A stretch of 64,000 nucleotides of DNA, taken from NCBI GenBank assembly GCA_017416485.1, contig JAFQCH010000016.1:62001-126000 (forward strand). Direction: 5' to 3'. This document shows, one piece after another, positions 33,301 to 43,211 of this stretch. Each line of letters begins with the position of its first letter. The first letter of the stretch is position 1. The notes below the pieces were generated by a model. That model searched no databases, was not told the origin of the DNA, and was given only the letters and a program-made list of their open reading frames with translations. The DNA is from Clostridia bacterium (lineage in GTDB: Bacteria; Bacillota; Clostridia; Oscillospirales; Acutalibacteraceae). The position numbers and the translations under genes are program-made.

Positions 33301-34941
33301 TTGAATCTGTTTCGACTGAAAATGAAAAAAGGCATCAGCATCCTGCTGGCTGTGTTGCTGCTTGTTGCCTGTGTTCTTCCCGCTTCTGCGTGGACAGACC
33401 CGAGTGCATCCCGCAGTCAGATTCCCGTGATTCGTATTTCGGGCGACGGCGAACCGCTTTACAATGCACAGGGTGAACGTATTATGCACTTCCGCGGTTT
33501 TTTGGAGGACAACGGCGAAAATGATGACAACAGTGCGTTGTATGAATCCATCGGCAATGTTCTGATGCCGTTCTTGCGTGAAGGGATTCTGTTCAATCAA
33601 TGGGATAATTATTATGCTGCTTTGCAGACTGAAATCGGTGAACTGTTCGGAGATGCTCTGTTGGACGGGAACGGCGAGCCCATCAGCGGAACGGGACTTT
33701 CCAAAAGTCGCATTGAAGAGATAGAACGGATGAAAAAAACAGACAAAAAACAGGGGAAAGGCTATTACGGGATTTATGATTATTGGTTTAATTATGACTG
33801 GCGTCTGGATCCTCTGTATACTGCCGATCTGTTTAACGATTTTATAAAAGCAATCAAAGAAACGACCAACAGTGAAAAGGTCTGTATCATTTCAAGTTGT
33901 TTGGGCACTTCGGTGGTGACTGCTTATATCGCAAAATACGGTTGTGATGATATTCACGGTATTGCGTTTGACGGCGGTGTAAGCTACGGCTCCGAGGCCA
34001 TCAGCGAGGCTATCAGCGGCAAGTTTGCCGTCAACGGCGAAGCCATCGAGCGTGTGTTGATCGACTGCGCAAACTACGGTCTGTTTGATGTGGGTTCTTT
34101 TGTTATGAAGACCATTGACCTTGCAACCGCAAGCGGTCTTCTGGACGGGGTCGTCGGCATTACCAAAGCAACATTGTATTACCGCATTGCCAAAGGCGTA
34201 ACCTCTGCTCTTGCACTGTCCACATTCTATACATGGCCGAGCTACTGGTCCGCTGTTACAAGTGAAGATTTTGATGCGGCACTCAAGTATGTGTTCGGTG
34301 AAGAGGGCAGTGAAAAGCGTACGCAATATGCAGGGCTGATTGAGAAAATTGTCAACTATGATGAAGTGGTTCGTCAGCACATTCCCGAAATCATGGCAAG
34401 CATCAAAGAAAGCGGTGCCAATCTTGCGATTATGGCAAAATACGGCAGTCAGATGATTCCCGTTTGCCAATCCGCAGATATGGTTTCTGACCAGATTGCA
34501 TCGGTTTACAGGGCATCTTTCGGCGCCAAAACATCCCGTGTATGCGAAACACTGTCTGAAGGCCACATTGCAAAACAGACCGCAAACGGACTCGGAAAAT
34601 ATATTTCTCCCGATAAGCAGATTGATGCTTCCTTCTGCATGTTCCCCGATTATACATGGTTCGTCAAAGGCGCAACGCACTCCAACTGGACTTCTTATGA
34701 AATGAAGATTTTGTATGAAGTTGTCACTGCCGATACGCAGCTTACGGTGGATGATTTCCAAGAAACGCAGTTTATTGTTTATAACACCGAAAAGGATGAA
34801 GCATATCCTATGGATGAAGAAAACTGCAACACCGAAGCATGGAGCACACAAAAGCCCATGACCCTGCTGGAAAAAATCACAGCGTTCTTTAATTCGCTGA
34901 TCGCATGGTTCAAGGAACTGTTTGCACTGTTGAAGAAATAA
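33301..34941 (+). CDS. Secreted LCAT-like alpha/beta hydrolase with Cys at the nucleophile position
   Basis: 546 aa. Signal peptide about residues 8-30. YDYWFNYDWRLDP (about residue 160) and the following helix-strand layout match lecithin:cholesterol acyltransferase-like hydrolases. The nucleophile elbow, normally H-S-M-G-G, reads S-S-C-L-G-T, placing Cys where Ser is expected (about residue 200). A His candidate lies in GATHSNW. The C-terminus is an amphipathic helix, LLEKITAFFNSLIAWFKELF. TTG at 33301 follows GAGGTG; GTG at 33292 and ATG at 33322 are alternatives. Lipid or ester hydrolase is inference. Confidence 0.65.
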   Translation: MNLFRLKMKKGISILLAVLLLVACVLPASAWTDPSASRSQIPVIRISGDGEPLYNAQGERIMHFRGFLEDNGENDDNSALYESIGNVLMPFLREGILFNQWDNYYAALQTEIGELFGDALLDGNGEPISGTGLSKSRIEEIERMKKTDKKQGKGYYGIYDYWFNYDWRLDPLYTADLFNDFIKAIKETTNSEKVCIISSCLGTSVVTAYIAKYGCDDIHGIAFDGGVSYGSEAISEAISGKFAVNGEAIERVLIDCANYGLFDVGSFVMKTIDLATASGLLDGVVGITKATLYYRIAKGVTSALALSTFYTWPSYWSAVTSEDFDAALKYVFGEEGSEKRTQYAGLIEKIVNYDEVVRQHIPEIMASIKESGANLAIMAKYGSQMIPVCQSADMVSDQIASVYRASFGAKTSRVCETLSEGHIAKQTANGLGKYISPDKQIDASFCMFPDYTWFVKGATHSNWTSYEMKILYEVVTADTQLTVDDFQETQFIVYNTEKDEAYPMDEENCNTEAWSTQKPMTLLEKITAFFNSLIAWFKELFALLKK

Positions 34942-34951
34942 AGAAATAATA

Positions 34952-34986
34952 AAAATGCGCCCGTCCGATATGGACGGGCGCATTTT
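34952..34986. terminator. Bidirectional terminator
   Basis: AAAATGCGCCCGTCC-GATAT-GGACGGGCGCATTTT between convergent genes. Confidence 0.92.
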
Positions 34987-34996
34987 CTGCGGTTTT

Positions 34997-35311
34997 TTAT
35001 GCAATTTTGTGGCCGTCGGTGACCTTGATTTTGCCCATGAAGGGAACTTTGAGAACGCCGGACAGCACATCGTTTTCGATGGTAAAGGAAACATCAACCA
35101 CTTTGCCGGGAAGAAGCGAAACTTCTGCCTTTGCGGTGACGGTGTTGCCTTCGGTGGTCACGTCATAAATTTTGTAATCGGGCATGTCAAAATCTGCATC
35201 GATTTCAAGGGTGATGTCGTATTCACCGTTGTTGTCTGCGATGTTGAGGGTCACTTCGCCTCTGTAGAACATGGAATTGACTTTGCAAAGCCATTTGCCG
35301 ATACCGATCAT
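34997..35311 (-). CDS. Small beta-rich hypothetical protein
   Basis: 104 aa, no signal peptide, predominantly beta strands (GEVTLNIADNNGEYDITLEI, KAEVSLLPGKVVDVSFTIEN). The layout suggests a small beta-sandwich. ATG follows AAGGAGTG. Separate from the GH39-like gene by 87 nt and closed by the bidirectional terminator. Function unknown. Confidence 0.65.
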   Translation of the reverse strand: MIGIGKWLCKVNSMFYRGEVTLNIADNNGEYDITLEIDADFDMPDYKIYDVTTEGNTVTAKAEVSLLPGKVVDVSFTIENDVLSGVLKVPFMGKIKVTDGHKIA

Positions 35312-35398
35312 AATAAAACACTCCTTAATTTCTTTTCTTTCAATATATCATATTCCGCTTTTGCGGTCAATATAAGTCTTGTAAATAATTTGTGACGA

Positions 35399-37051
35399 TT
35401 ATTTTACGATGTCGATAAAGAGAACCGTGTTCAGCGGAATGCTTTCTTCCATCGCAAGGCAACCGCCTGTGACCGTAACGGTTTCCTCCACGGGAACAAG
35501 TTTTGCTTTTTCTGCATAAACCGCTTTCAACTCGTTGAAATAGATATCCCTTGCCCATTGTGCGGAAAGGGTCAGCGGATTGTCAAGCATGGGGTCTTCG
35601 GGGCTCCATGTTGCGCAATCGTCCGTGATGTTGTATTTTTCACGGTCAACGAGCCATTCATCGAAGTAATTGCAGTTGTCGTCAATATAATATTTAACGA
35701 TTTTATACGCACCGTCGGGCAGGTTGATATTGAAGTGCATGTTGACAGTGCCCGTTGCCTCGACATCGTTGCGGAAACTGTATGCCATCACACGGATGTT
35801 GCCGCTGTCGCTGTCCACGGCGGCAATGGCTTTGGCTTCACTGCCGATGGGAAGCCGCATTTTCTTTTCGCCGTCCACACTGATTCTCTGCATGCCTTCA
35901 AAGCCGGAGAACAGCTTTGCAACGTGGTAGCTGACGGTGGGGTTTCCGTCAAACAGACCGCCCGAAAGGAAATTCCAGGACGAGAAGTAAGAAAGTCCGC
36001 TGTCAACGGATTGCATCCACAGTCTTGCATCGTAAGCACCCTGCCAGGTGTAGCCTGTTGTGCGGTTGAGCAGCTGGTCTGTGTCGCTTCCCGTTTTGTT
36101 TCCCGAAAGAATTCTGCCTTCGTCAATGCCGTAGAACAGATTATTAAGCCCCTTGCTTTCGGCATAATCTTTGAGGTGTGCAACCGTTTCAGGCAGGGTG
36201 AAGCCTTCGGTGAATTTGCCGGGATTGCTGTCATAAAACGATGCGGTCAGGAAATTGACCTTACTGCCTGTTTTGCCGTTGGCGTAGTTGGTTCCGTCTG
36301 CAAGATGATCAATGAAAATGCGTTCATCCCAAAGACCTTCCGTAACGGTCATGGAGTGTGCACCCACGCACACATCTTCACCGATGACATCGATGAGTGC
36401 CTGCACCGTGTAGTCATACAGCTTGCAGAATTCAATTGCCGTTTCGTCCGGATTTTCGTTTGCGGTTCTGAACCAGTCTGCATTTTCGTATTCGGTCATC
36501 ACGCCGAATCGCCATGTGAGCAGTTCTTCCTTGCCGAAGCGGTCAACGAGCGACTGTGCCAGCGCCGCCATGTAATTATAATATACATTATAGTCATCCG
36601 GCGGATAAACATTCACTTCAAAACCGCCTATTGCAAAATCCTTTGAATACTTCATCGGAACATTGCCGAGTTTCAGGTGGGGTTTTGCACCGAGGTTGAG
36701 GATGCCTGCGCAGTTGTTGAGCAGACGGGTGAAATCATAGTCATCCAACACTTCTGTGTCATACGGATCTTTGAACAGATCTCTCTGTGCATTGCCGCCC
36801 GAGCACTGCATGAGCTGCACATATTCCACAAACTCAAAAATGTCATATTCTTCGTTGTTTTCTGCGTTGATGAACGCGGTGCCCATTTCCCAGATATTGA
36901 CGCTTTGCATCAGGTTTTCCATTTTTTCGCCGACTTCGGCGGAGTCGATGCAGAAATCGACTTCAATGTCATTGATAAGCGATTGCAGGCAGGGGAACAC
37001 CATCAGAAAAAACGAAACGATGGCAGAAACGGCTTTTACAATAAAGTTCAT
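35399..37051 (-). CDS. Secreted GH39-like (clan GH-A) glycosidase
   Basis: 550 aa. N-terminal hydrophobic segment (residues 3-24). A TIM barrel with acid/base Glu in RFGVMTEYENADWF (about residue 187) and nucleophile Glu in FYGIDEGRI (about residue 307), the clan GH-A arrangement most like GH39 xylosidases, followed by a beta-sandwich with the VMAYSFRNDV strand. No lipobox. ATG follows AGGAGG. Substrate probably a plant or host glycan; family number uncertain (GH39 against related unclassified families). Confidence 0.68.
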   Translation of the reverse strand: MNFIVKAVSAIVSFFLMVFPCLQSLINDIEVDFCIDSAEVGEKMENLMQSVNIWEMGTAFINAENNEEYDIFEFVEYVQLMQCSGGNAQRDLFKDPYDTEVLDDYDFTRLLNNCAGILNLGAKPHLKLGNVPMKYSKDFAIGGFEVNVYPPDDYNVYYNYMAALAQSLVDRFGKEELLTWRFGVMTEYENADWFRTANENPDETAIEFCKLYDYTVQALIDVIGEDVCVGAHSMTVTEGLWDERIFIDHLADGTNYANGKTGSKVNFLTASFYDSNPGKFTEGFTLPETVAHLKDYAESKGLNNLFYGIDEGRILSGNKTGSDTDQLLNRTTGYTWQGAYDARLWMQSVDSGLSYFSSWNFLSGGLFDGNPTVSYHVAKLFSGFEGMQRISVDGEKKMRLPIGSEAKAIAAVDSDSGNIRVMAYSFRNDVEATGTVNMHFNINLPDGAYKIVKYYIDDNCNYFDEWLVDREKYNITDDCATWSPEDPMLDNPLTLSAQWARDIYFNELKAVYAEKAKLVPVEETVTVTGGCLAMEESIPLNTVLFIDIVK

Positions 37052-37075
37052 TTTATGTCCTCCTTTTTATTTATG

Positions 37076-37135
37076 CGCTATAATCGGAGCGAAGCGACCC
37101 TTTAATTTTGCATTTTGCATTCTTGCATTTTGTAT
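37076..37135 (-). repeat. Intergenic TGCATTTT repeat with TCGGAGCGAAGCGACCC hairpin
   Basis: Contains TCGGAGCGAAGCGACCC followed by repeated TTTTGCATT units. The same blocks occur in inverted order at 53247-53442. Confidence 0.6.
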
Positions 37136-37169
37136 TACGGTTTATAATTCCTGACTTTCGCAGAAAATC

Positions 37170-37195
37170 GAAAAAACGGCAGCGCGGGCTGCCGT
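37170..37195 (-). terminator. Terminator of the gltX-glnS operon
   Basis: Minus strand ACGGCAGC-CCGC-GCTGCCGT then TTTTTC. Confidence 0.85.
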
Positions 37196-37203
37196 CTTAA
37201 GAT

Positions 37204-37938
37204 TTAGTCATGCAATTTGCCTGCGTTTTCGTTCTTGATGCTCATGTTGAAAACGACTGCAAGCAGAATAACTGCGCCGAAGGCAAGCAGAACACCTGTG
37301 GTTGCAAAGCTGATTTCGAGGAATTTGAACGAAACCAGCGAATTGGCAAGACCCGACAGATTCAATCCCAACGATTCACTCAGTGCATCCGACAATGTGG
37401 ACAGTGCACCCGAAAGGTCAACCGTTGTGCCGTCTGCCGCGGTGGTCGAACTCGGGGTGATTTTGGAAAGCAGGGTCGAAACATTGATCGTGCCGTTGAG
37501 GAAAGGCAGAGCGAACTTGTCAAAGAATTTGCCGAGCAGAACGGTCGAAAGCATGCCGCCTGCGGCAAAGCCTGCGGTGAGCAGACGTTTTTCCGTGAAA
37601 ATGCCGAAAATGACAATCAACAGCATAAACACAAGAATCAGCGCGAGCATGGCAATGGACACATACAGCCAGTTGATTGAGGGAATGATCTCTTTAATCG
37701 AACCGCCTTCGTTGTTTTCGGAAAACTGCTTGAACAGTTCAATGTAGCTGTGCAGCTGGCTGTTTTCATCACTTGCGGCTTCGGCAAGACGCACAACGGA
37801 GTTGTATTCGTCAATGCCGAGAGACTGGTTGGAAATCAGTGTGCCGCCGAGCGAAATACGAAGAATCGGAAGGAACAAAAGCGCAAGGATAACGCAAAGA
37901 GAAGCAATGGGAATGAGGATTTTGGAAAGAGTTTTCAT
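37204..37938 (-). CDS. Four-helix membrane protein downstream of glnS
   Basis: 244 aa with hydrophobic segments about residues 5-28, 88-112, 118-140 and 212-235, and two outer loops, one rich in S, T, N and L (LSTLSDALSESLGLNLSGLA). Starts 20 nt after glnS and shares its terminator, so it is co-transcribed with the two synthetases. No family recognised; a link to translation is not implied by the sequence. Confidence 0.65.
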   Translation of the reverse strand: MKTLSKILIPIASLCVILALLFLPILRISLGGTLISNQSLGIDEYNSVVRLAEAASDENSQLHSYIELFKQFSENNEGGSIKEIIPSINWLYVSIAMLALILVFMLLIVIFGIFTEKRLLTAGFAAGGMLSTVLLGKFFDKFALPFLNGTINVSTLLSKITPSSTTAADGTTVDLSGALSTLSDALSESLGLNLSGLANSLVSFKFLEISFATTGVLLAFGAVILLAVVFNMSIKNENAGKLHD

Positions 37939-37958
37939 GTCTGTTTACTCCTGTTATT

Positions 37959-39620
37959 TTATTTACCCCAAGAGGAGTTGAGTTGTACTGTGCGGTTGAG
38001 AACAATGCGGTCGGGTGTGCTGTCTTTGTCCACGCAGAAATAACCCTGGCGCATGAACTGGAACACATCGCCTTCTTTGATGTCTTTTAAACCGCCTTCG
38101 AGCTTGCAGCCCGTGCGCACAACAAGCGAATCGGGATTGAGGTTGGTTGTGAAATCGCCGTTGGTTTCGTCGGACGGATTTTCTGCATTGAACAGACGGT
38201 CATACAGGCGGATTTCTGCGTCCACGCAGTCATCGGCGCTGACCCAGTGCAGGGTACCCTTGACCTTGCGGCCGTCGGGGGATTCACCACCCTTGGATGC
38301 TTCGTCATAGGTGCAATGCACAACGGTCACATTGCCGTTTTCGTCGGTTTCGTAAGAAACGCACTTTGCAAAGTAAGCACCTTTCAGACGGACTTCATTG
38401 CCGGGATACAGACGGAAATATTTCTTGGGCGGATCGATCATGAAGTCGCCCTGCTCAATGTAAATTTCACGCGAGAATGTGACTTCTCTTGTGCCCATTT
38501 CGGGGTGGTCGGGGTGGCATTCCACGGTGATGGTTTCGGTCTTGCCTTCGGGGTAGTTGTCAATAACCACCTTCAGCGGTTCAATGACGGCCATGGCACG
38601 CGGCGCATTTGCATTGAGCACATCACGCACGCAGGATTCCAGCAAACCGTAATCGACCACGCTGTTTGCCTTGGAAACGCCGATTTTGTCAACAAAGTTG
38701 CGCACGGCTTCTGCGGGGTAGCCGCGTCTTCTCATGCCGCAAAGGGTTGCCATGCGGGGATCATCCCAGCCTGTTACGATGTTGTCCTGCACAAGGCGCA
38801 GGCACTTTCTCTTACTCGTCAGGCAGTAGTTGAGGTTGAGTCTTGCAAATTCGATCTGTCTGGGCGGTTCTTCAAATCCGATTTCGTTGATGAACCAGTC
38901 ATACAGCGGACGGTTGTTTTCAAATTCAAGGGTGCAGAGAGAATACGTTACTCTTTCTCGTGCATCCGACAGCGGATGTACGAAGTCATACATGGGATAT
39001 ACGCACCACTTGTCGCCTGTCTGATGGTGGCTGACGTGCATAATGCGGTAAATAACGGGGTCGCGCATGACGATGTTGGGGGATGCCATGTCGATCTTTG
39101 CACGAAGCACACGGCTGCCGTCAGGGAATTCGCCGGCGGTCATGCGGCGAAACAGGTCAAGATTTTCTTCCACGGAACGGTCACGGTAGGGGCTGTTTTT
39201 GCCGGGTTCTTTGAGGGTGCCTCTGTATTCGCGCATTTCTTCGGCGGTCAGGTCGCACACGAAAGCCTTGCCTTTTTCAATGAGCTTGATGGCGCATTCG
39301 TAAACAAAATCAAAGTAGTCGGATGCGTAATATACATTGTTCCACTTGTAGCCGAGCCATTCAATGTCGGCTTTGATGGCTTCCACATATTCCACATCTT
39401 CCTTGGACGGGTTGGAGTCGTCCAGACGCAGGTTGCATTCGCCGCCGTATTTTTCGGCTGTGGAAAAGTCAATGCAGATTGCCTTCGCATGGCCGATGTG
39501 CAAATAGCCGTTGGGTTCGGGTGGAAAACGGGTCTGCACACGGGTGTTCTTGCCCGAAGCTAATTCTTCGTCAATGATATCGTGAATAAAATTGGAATTG
39601 GATTTTACGATTTCTTCCAT
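37959..39620 (-). CDS. glnS: Glutaminyl-tRNA synthetase
   Basis: 553 aa. Class I synthetase charging tRNA-Gln directly. [20 protein letters not shown] is the HIGH motif region (about residue 34), and the KMSKS counterpart appears as LTSKRK (about 265). Two C-terminal anticodon-binding beta-barrels complete the usual length. ATG follows GAGGAAAAAAGAA. Immediately downstream of gltX (15 nt). Bacterial GlnRS was acquired by transfer from eukaryotes and is present in only some Clostridia. Confidence 0.95.
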   Translation of the reverse strand: MEEIVKSNSNFIHDIIDEELASGKNTRVQTRFPPEPNGYLHIGHAKAICIDFSTAEKYGGECNLRLDDSNPSKEDVEYVEAIKADIEWLGYKWNNVYYASDYFDFVYECAIKLIEKGKAFVCDLTAEEMREYRGTLKEPGKNSPYRDRSVEENLDLFRRMTAGEFPDGSRVLRAKIDMASPNIVMRDPVIYRIMHVSHHQTGDKWCVYPMYDFVHPLSDARERVTYSLCTLEFENNRPLYDWFINEIGFEEPPRQIEFARLNLNYCLTSKRKCLRLVQDNIVTGWDDPRMATLCGMRRRGYPAEAVRNFVDKIGVSKANSVVDYGLLESCVRDVLNANAPRAMAVIEPLKVVIDNYPEGKTETITVECHPDHPEMGTREVTFSREIYIEQGDFMIDPPKKYFRLYPGNEVRLKGAYFAKCVSYETDENGNVTVVHCTYDEASKGGESPDGRKVKGTLHWVSADDCVDAEIRLYDRLFNAENPSDETNGDFTTNLNPDSLVVRTGCKLEGGLKDIKEGDVFQFMRQGYFCVDKDSTPDRIVLNRTVQLNSSWGK

Positions 39621-39635
39621 TTCTTTTTTCCTCTC

Positions 39636-41294
39636 TTAAATGTTATTCAGAAATTCCGTCATACGGGCAAGCACTTTTTCTTTGCCGAGCAGTTGCATGA
39701 TGGTGCAAAGGTCGGGGGTGTTCATTCTGCCTGTTACCGCAAGGCGGATCACGCCCGACACATCGCCGACATGCCCCTTGAACGCATCGGGATTTTTCTT
39801 GTATTCTTTTACATTCGGGGTGAATCCAAGCGGTTCGCAAAGGTCTTTGATCTTGTTGAACCAAACATCCTTTTCGTCCGCCGCATCATACACTGCCATG
39901 TAATCGTTGAGAATTGTCTTTGCATCGTCCGCGCTGATATTGGCGGGCAGATCATAGCAGGGAACAAACAGGCTGTCGAAGAAGTAGGAGAAGAAATCCT
40001 TGACTTCGTCCCACTTTGCAATGTCTTTACGGGGCTTCGGGTTTTCGCGGTCGATGTTGATGATGGCTTTGGCAAAATCGGCATCGGCGGTGAACAGATT
40101 GTAAAGCTCGGTGTCGAATTCCTTTGCCCATTCGGTCACACGCTCATAAACGGTGTCGGCAGACATGACGGAAATAACGCCTTTGCTGATGTCGGTCAGT
40201 TTGACAAGGTCAAACAGACAGCCCGAAACGCTCATCTTTTTGAGGTTGAACGGATACTTGTTCACATCTTCCTTCGGATTGGTTCTGCGCCAGTCTTCAA
40301 AACCGGAGTTAAGCAATGTCAGCAGATATTCCACAACGCTTTCCTTGGGGAAGCCGTTTTCAACAAAGTAGCTGACGGCGGCTTCGGGGTCTTTGCGCTT
40401 GGAAAGCTTTCTCTTGGTGCCGTCTTCTTCGTCAATTTTCATCACCTGTGCGGTGTGGCAGTATTTGGGCATCTTGTAGCCGCAGGCACGGAACAGAGCA
40501 ATGTGGGTGGGAACGGAGGAAATCCATTCTTCGCCGCGCACAACGTGGGTGGTGCGCATGAAGTGATCGTCGCAGGCATGTGCAAAGTGGTAGGTCGGCA
40601 CACCGTCGGTCTTCAGAAGCACTTCGTCACGCAGGTTTTCGGGCAGCTCGATTTTGCCCTTGATCATATCGTCAAAACTGACTCTGCCGTCTTCCTTACC
40701 GAGGGAACGAAGACGAAGCATCCAGCTTTTGCCGTCTTTGATGTTCTGTTCAATTTCTTCGTAAGTCAGTGCACGGCATTTTGCCCATTTGCCGAAATAG
40801 CCCGTGATCTGTGCACCTTCGGCTTCCTGCCGTTCTTTCATGTCTGCGATGTCTTCGGGAGAACAGAAACAGGGGTAGGCAAAACCCTTTTGTACAAGGC
40901 TTTTTGCCACGGTGTGGTAAATTTCAACACGTTGGCTCTGCGTGTAGGGGCCGTATGCACCCTGTTCGGTGCCTTCGCCTGTTGCACCTTCGTCAAAGTT
41001 GACACCGAATGCCGTGCATCCGTCCACAATGGCTTTCACACCGTTGACAACTTCACGCTTCTTGTCCGTGTCTTCAATACGAAGCATGGCAACGCCGCCC
41101 GTCTGGTGCGCTACAAAGCAGTCTGTGATGGCCTGAAACAGACCGCCGATGTGCATATAGCCTGTCGGGGACGGAGCAAAACGGGTCACTCTTGCACCCT
41201 CGGGTAGATTTCTCGGCGGATAGATCGCTTCAAAATCATCGGGTGTTTTGGTTACATCGGGAAACAGCAGAGCTGCTAATTTTTCGTAATCCAT
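39636..41294 (-). CDS. gltX: Glutamyl-tRNA synthetase
   Basis: 552 aa. FAPSPTGYMHIGGLFQAI (HIGH region, about residue 40) and KRKLSKRKDPEAA (KMSKS region, about 288). About 60 residues longer than the common 485-aa bacterial enzyme, with most of the extra length in the C-terminal anticodon-binding half. With GlnRS beside it, it probably need not charge tRNA-Gln. First gene of the gltX-glnS-membrane protein operon. Confidence 0.93.
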   Translation of the reverse strand: MDYEKLAALLFPDVTKTPDDFEAIYPPRNLPEGARVTRFAPSPTGYMHIGGLFQAITDCFVAHQTGGVAMLRIEDTDKKREVVNGVKAIVDGCTAFGVNFDEGATGEGTEQGAYGPYTQSQRVEIYHTVAKSLVQKGFAYPCFCSPEDIADMKERQEAEGAQITGYFGKWAKCRALTYEEIEQNIKDGKSWMLRLRSLGKEDGRVSFDDMIKGKIELPENLRDEVLLKTDGVPTYHFAHACDDHFMRTTHVVRGEEWISSVPTHIALFRACGYKMPKYCHTAQVMKIDEEDGTKRKLSKRKDPEAAVSYFVENGFPKESVVEYLLTLLNSGFEDWRRTNPKEDVNKYPFNLKKMSVSGCLFDLVKLTDISKGVISVMSADTVYERVTEWAKEFDTELYNLFTADADFAKAIINIDRENPKPRKDIAKWDEVKDFFSYFFDSLFVPCYDLPANISADDAKTILNDYMAVYDAADEKDVWFNKIKDLCEPLGFTPNVKEYKKNPDAFKGHVGDVSGVIRLAVTGRMNTPDLCTIMQLLGKEKVLARMTEFLNNI

Positions 41295-41388
41295 AATTTT
41301 AACCTCTCAAAACAAGGAATATTACTCCATAATATAACTAATATAATACAAATAAGAGAAAAAGTAAAGCAGATTTTTCAAATTTTCC

Positions 41389-41417
41389 TTGCAACAAAAC
41401 CGCTTTTTGTGTACTCT
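41389..41417 (+). promoter_or_regulatory. Promoter of the lipoprotein gene
   Basis: TTGCAA (41389-41394), 17 nt, TACTCT (41412-41417). Confidence 0.45.
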
Positions 41418-41448
41418 TGTAACTGAATACCGAAAGGGGAATACCGAT

Positions 41449-42198
41449 ATGAAAAAATTTGCAATGATTCTTGTTTTTTGTTTGCTGTTTGCGGCATCTG
41501 CCTGTGTGCAGGCGCAAAATGACCCGTCGCAGGTAACCGAACCGACGAATGCAGGAACCCAACCCGATTATGAATCTTACACCTTTTCCCACGGCCCCGA
41601 TCAGGCGGTTTTTGAGGGGATGATCGTTGCAAAAACGGGCAACACCCTGCTTGTAACGCAGAAAACCGGCGACGGCACAACGGCAGGGCTTTATAAACTG
41701 TCTTCCGATTATCTTTTCTCGTCGCAGGACGCGTCCATGCTTGTGCCGGGCAGATATTTCTCTTTGCTCTACGGCGGATTTGTGATGGAAAGCTACCCCA
41801 TGCAATTCGGCAATCCCGTTCAATTCATTTGCAGAACAGCCAAAGAAGACATTGTGACTCCGCTTTTTGAATTTGTGCGTGATAAAATCCCCGATTCCGC
41901 AGACTGGTTGGCACTCGATCTGACGGGGGTTGAAAACTTATCGGACGGCGAATGTGCGGCGGTGGAATATCTGTTGCAGCAGCAAACGGGCGAAACATTT
42001 TCCGTTGTGCATTATGACAGCACCTATCCGCCTGTGCAGGAATATCTGAACGGAGAAAATGCGCCTGCCAACGGCGCGCATCTGTCTGTAGAAGCACAGC
42101 TGCAGAACGGAAAGCTCGTCGGTACATGGCGTCTGACCGACACGCAGACCGTCACCGAGGGCACAGCAGACCTGCCGGTTGTGTATTATCTGAATTGA
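41449..42198 (+). CDS. Lipoprotein of unknown function
   Basis: 249 aa. Signal peptide with lipobox ASAC (Cys near residue 19), then a Thr/Pro/Asn linker and an all-beta domain. ATG follows AAAGGGG. Contains GMIVAKTGNTLLVTQKTGDG, an OB-like strand pair also seen in DUF3221-type lipoproteins. Not assigned further. Confidence 0.65.
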   Translation: MKKFAMILVFCLLFAASACVQAQNDPSQVTEPTNAGTQPDYESYTFSHGPDQAVFEGMIVAKTGNTLLVTQKTGDGTTAGLYKLSSDYLFSSQDASMLVPGRYFSLLYGGFVMESYPMQFGNPVQFICRTAKEDIVTPLFEFVRDKIPDSADWLALDLTGVENLSDGECAAVEYLLQQQTGETFSVVHYDSTYPPVQEYLNGENAPANGAHLSVEAQLQNGKLVGTWRLTDTQTVTEGTADLPVVYYLN

Positions 42199-42201
42199 AT
42201 C

Positions 42202-42230
42202 TTGCAAAACGGAAAAAATACTGCTATACT
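42202..42230 (+). promoter_or_regulatory. Promoter of the HAD hydrolase gene
   Basis: TTGCAA (42202-42207), 17 nt, TATACT (42225-42230). Confidence 0.65.
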
Positions 42231-42262
42231 CTTTGCAGTATTTGTAAAAGGGGTAAACTGCC

Positions 42263-43111
42263 ATGCGCGAACTGCAACAAAAAGCTGCCGAAAACTTTTC
42301 CATTGAAGTCATCACACCGCCCACGGGCAGAACGTTCAAAGCCGCTTTGTTTGATTTTGACGGCACATTGAGCCTCATCCGTGAGGGGTGGCGTGAGGAT
42401 ATGATTCCCTATTTTTGCGAAGAACTTGCCAAAACACCCGGCGGACAGAATGAAACGGCAGAAGAAATTTATGCCTGTGCGGCGGAATTCGTGGATGCGC
42501 TGACGGGCAAGCAGACCATTTTTCAGTGCATGCAGCTGGCAGAAGAAGTCAAAAAACGCGGCGGCACGCCCGAAGACCCCATGGTCTACAAAACCGAGTA
42601 TCTGCGCCGTCTGATGGCTCGCATCGACAGCAAGCGCGTTGCCCTCGGCAAAGGTGAAATCGACCCCGAAGAACAGCTTGTAACAGGCTCTTATGCCTTT
42701 TTACAGGGCCTTCTTGACCGCAACATCGGCATTTACTGCGCAAGCGGAACCGATCAGCCGCAGGTGCGTGAGGAGGCAGGATTGCTAAAATTGCAGTCCT
42801 ATTTCGGTGAGCATATTTACGGCGCACTTGACGAACACGCCGAGCAGTGCTCCAAGGAAGTGGTTCTCAAAACCTTACTCGAAAAGAACGGCATCAAGGG
42901 CGAAGAATTGCTGTCCTTCGGTGACGGTCCGGTGGAAATTGACCTGGTGGCAAAATTGGGCGGTTATGCGGTGGCTGTTGCAACGGACGAACAGAAAAAA
43001 TACGGTGTCAACCCCGTCAAACGCGAAAAACTGCTTGCCGCAGGCGCAAGCGTGGTCGTCCCCGATTTTTCAAAGCCTGCAGAATTGCTCAACTTTTTAT
43101 TCGGAGAATAA
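42263..43111 (+). CDS. HAD-family hydrolase
   Basis: 282 aa. HAD motif I LFDFDGTLS (about residue 30), helical cap, motif II CASGTD (about 160), motif III Lys region and motif IV SFGDGPVEID (about 218). Probably a cytoplasmic sugar-phosphate or nucleotide phosphatase. ATG follows AAAAGGGG. Monocistronic with its own promoter and terminator. Confidence 0.85.
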   Translation: MRELQQKAAENFSIEVITPPTGRTFKAALFDFDGTLSLIREGWREDMIPYFCEELAKTPGGQNETAEEIYACAAEFVDALTGKQTIFQCMQLAEEVKKRGGTPEDPMVYKTEYLRRLMARIDSKRVALGKGEIDPEEQLVTGSYAFLQGLLDRNIGIYCASGTDQPQVREEAGLLKLQSYFGEHIYGALDEHAEQCSKEVVLKTLLEKNGIKGEELLSFGDGPVEIDLVAKLGGYAVAVATDEQKKYGVNPVKREKLLAAGASVVVPDFSKPAELLNFLFGE

Positions 43112-43117
43112 GCTGAC

Positions 43118-43147
43118 AAAACGGTGCTTCGGTGCCGTTTTTTGTTT
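43118..43147 (+). terminator. Terminator with UUCG loop
   Basis: AAAACGGTGC-TTCG-GTGCCGTTTT followed by TTGTTTTTTTT. Confidence 0.88.
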
Positions 43148-43211
43148 TTTTTCGGATTCTTTGTAAGATTTTCAGTTTACGGAAGTCTTATAGGTGTAAG
43201 GAGGTGATGGA

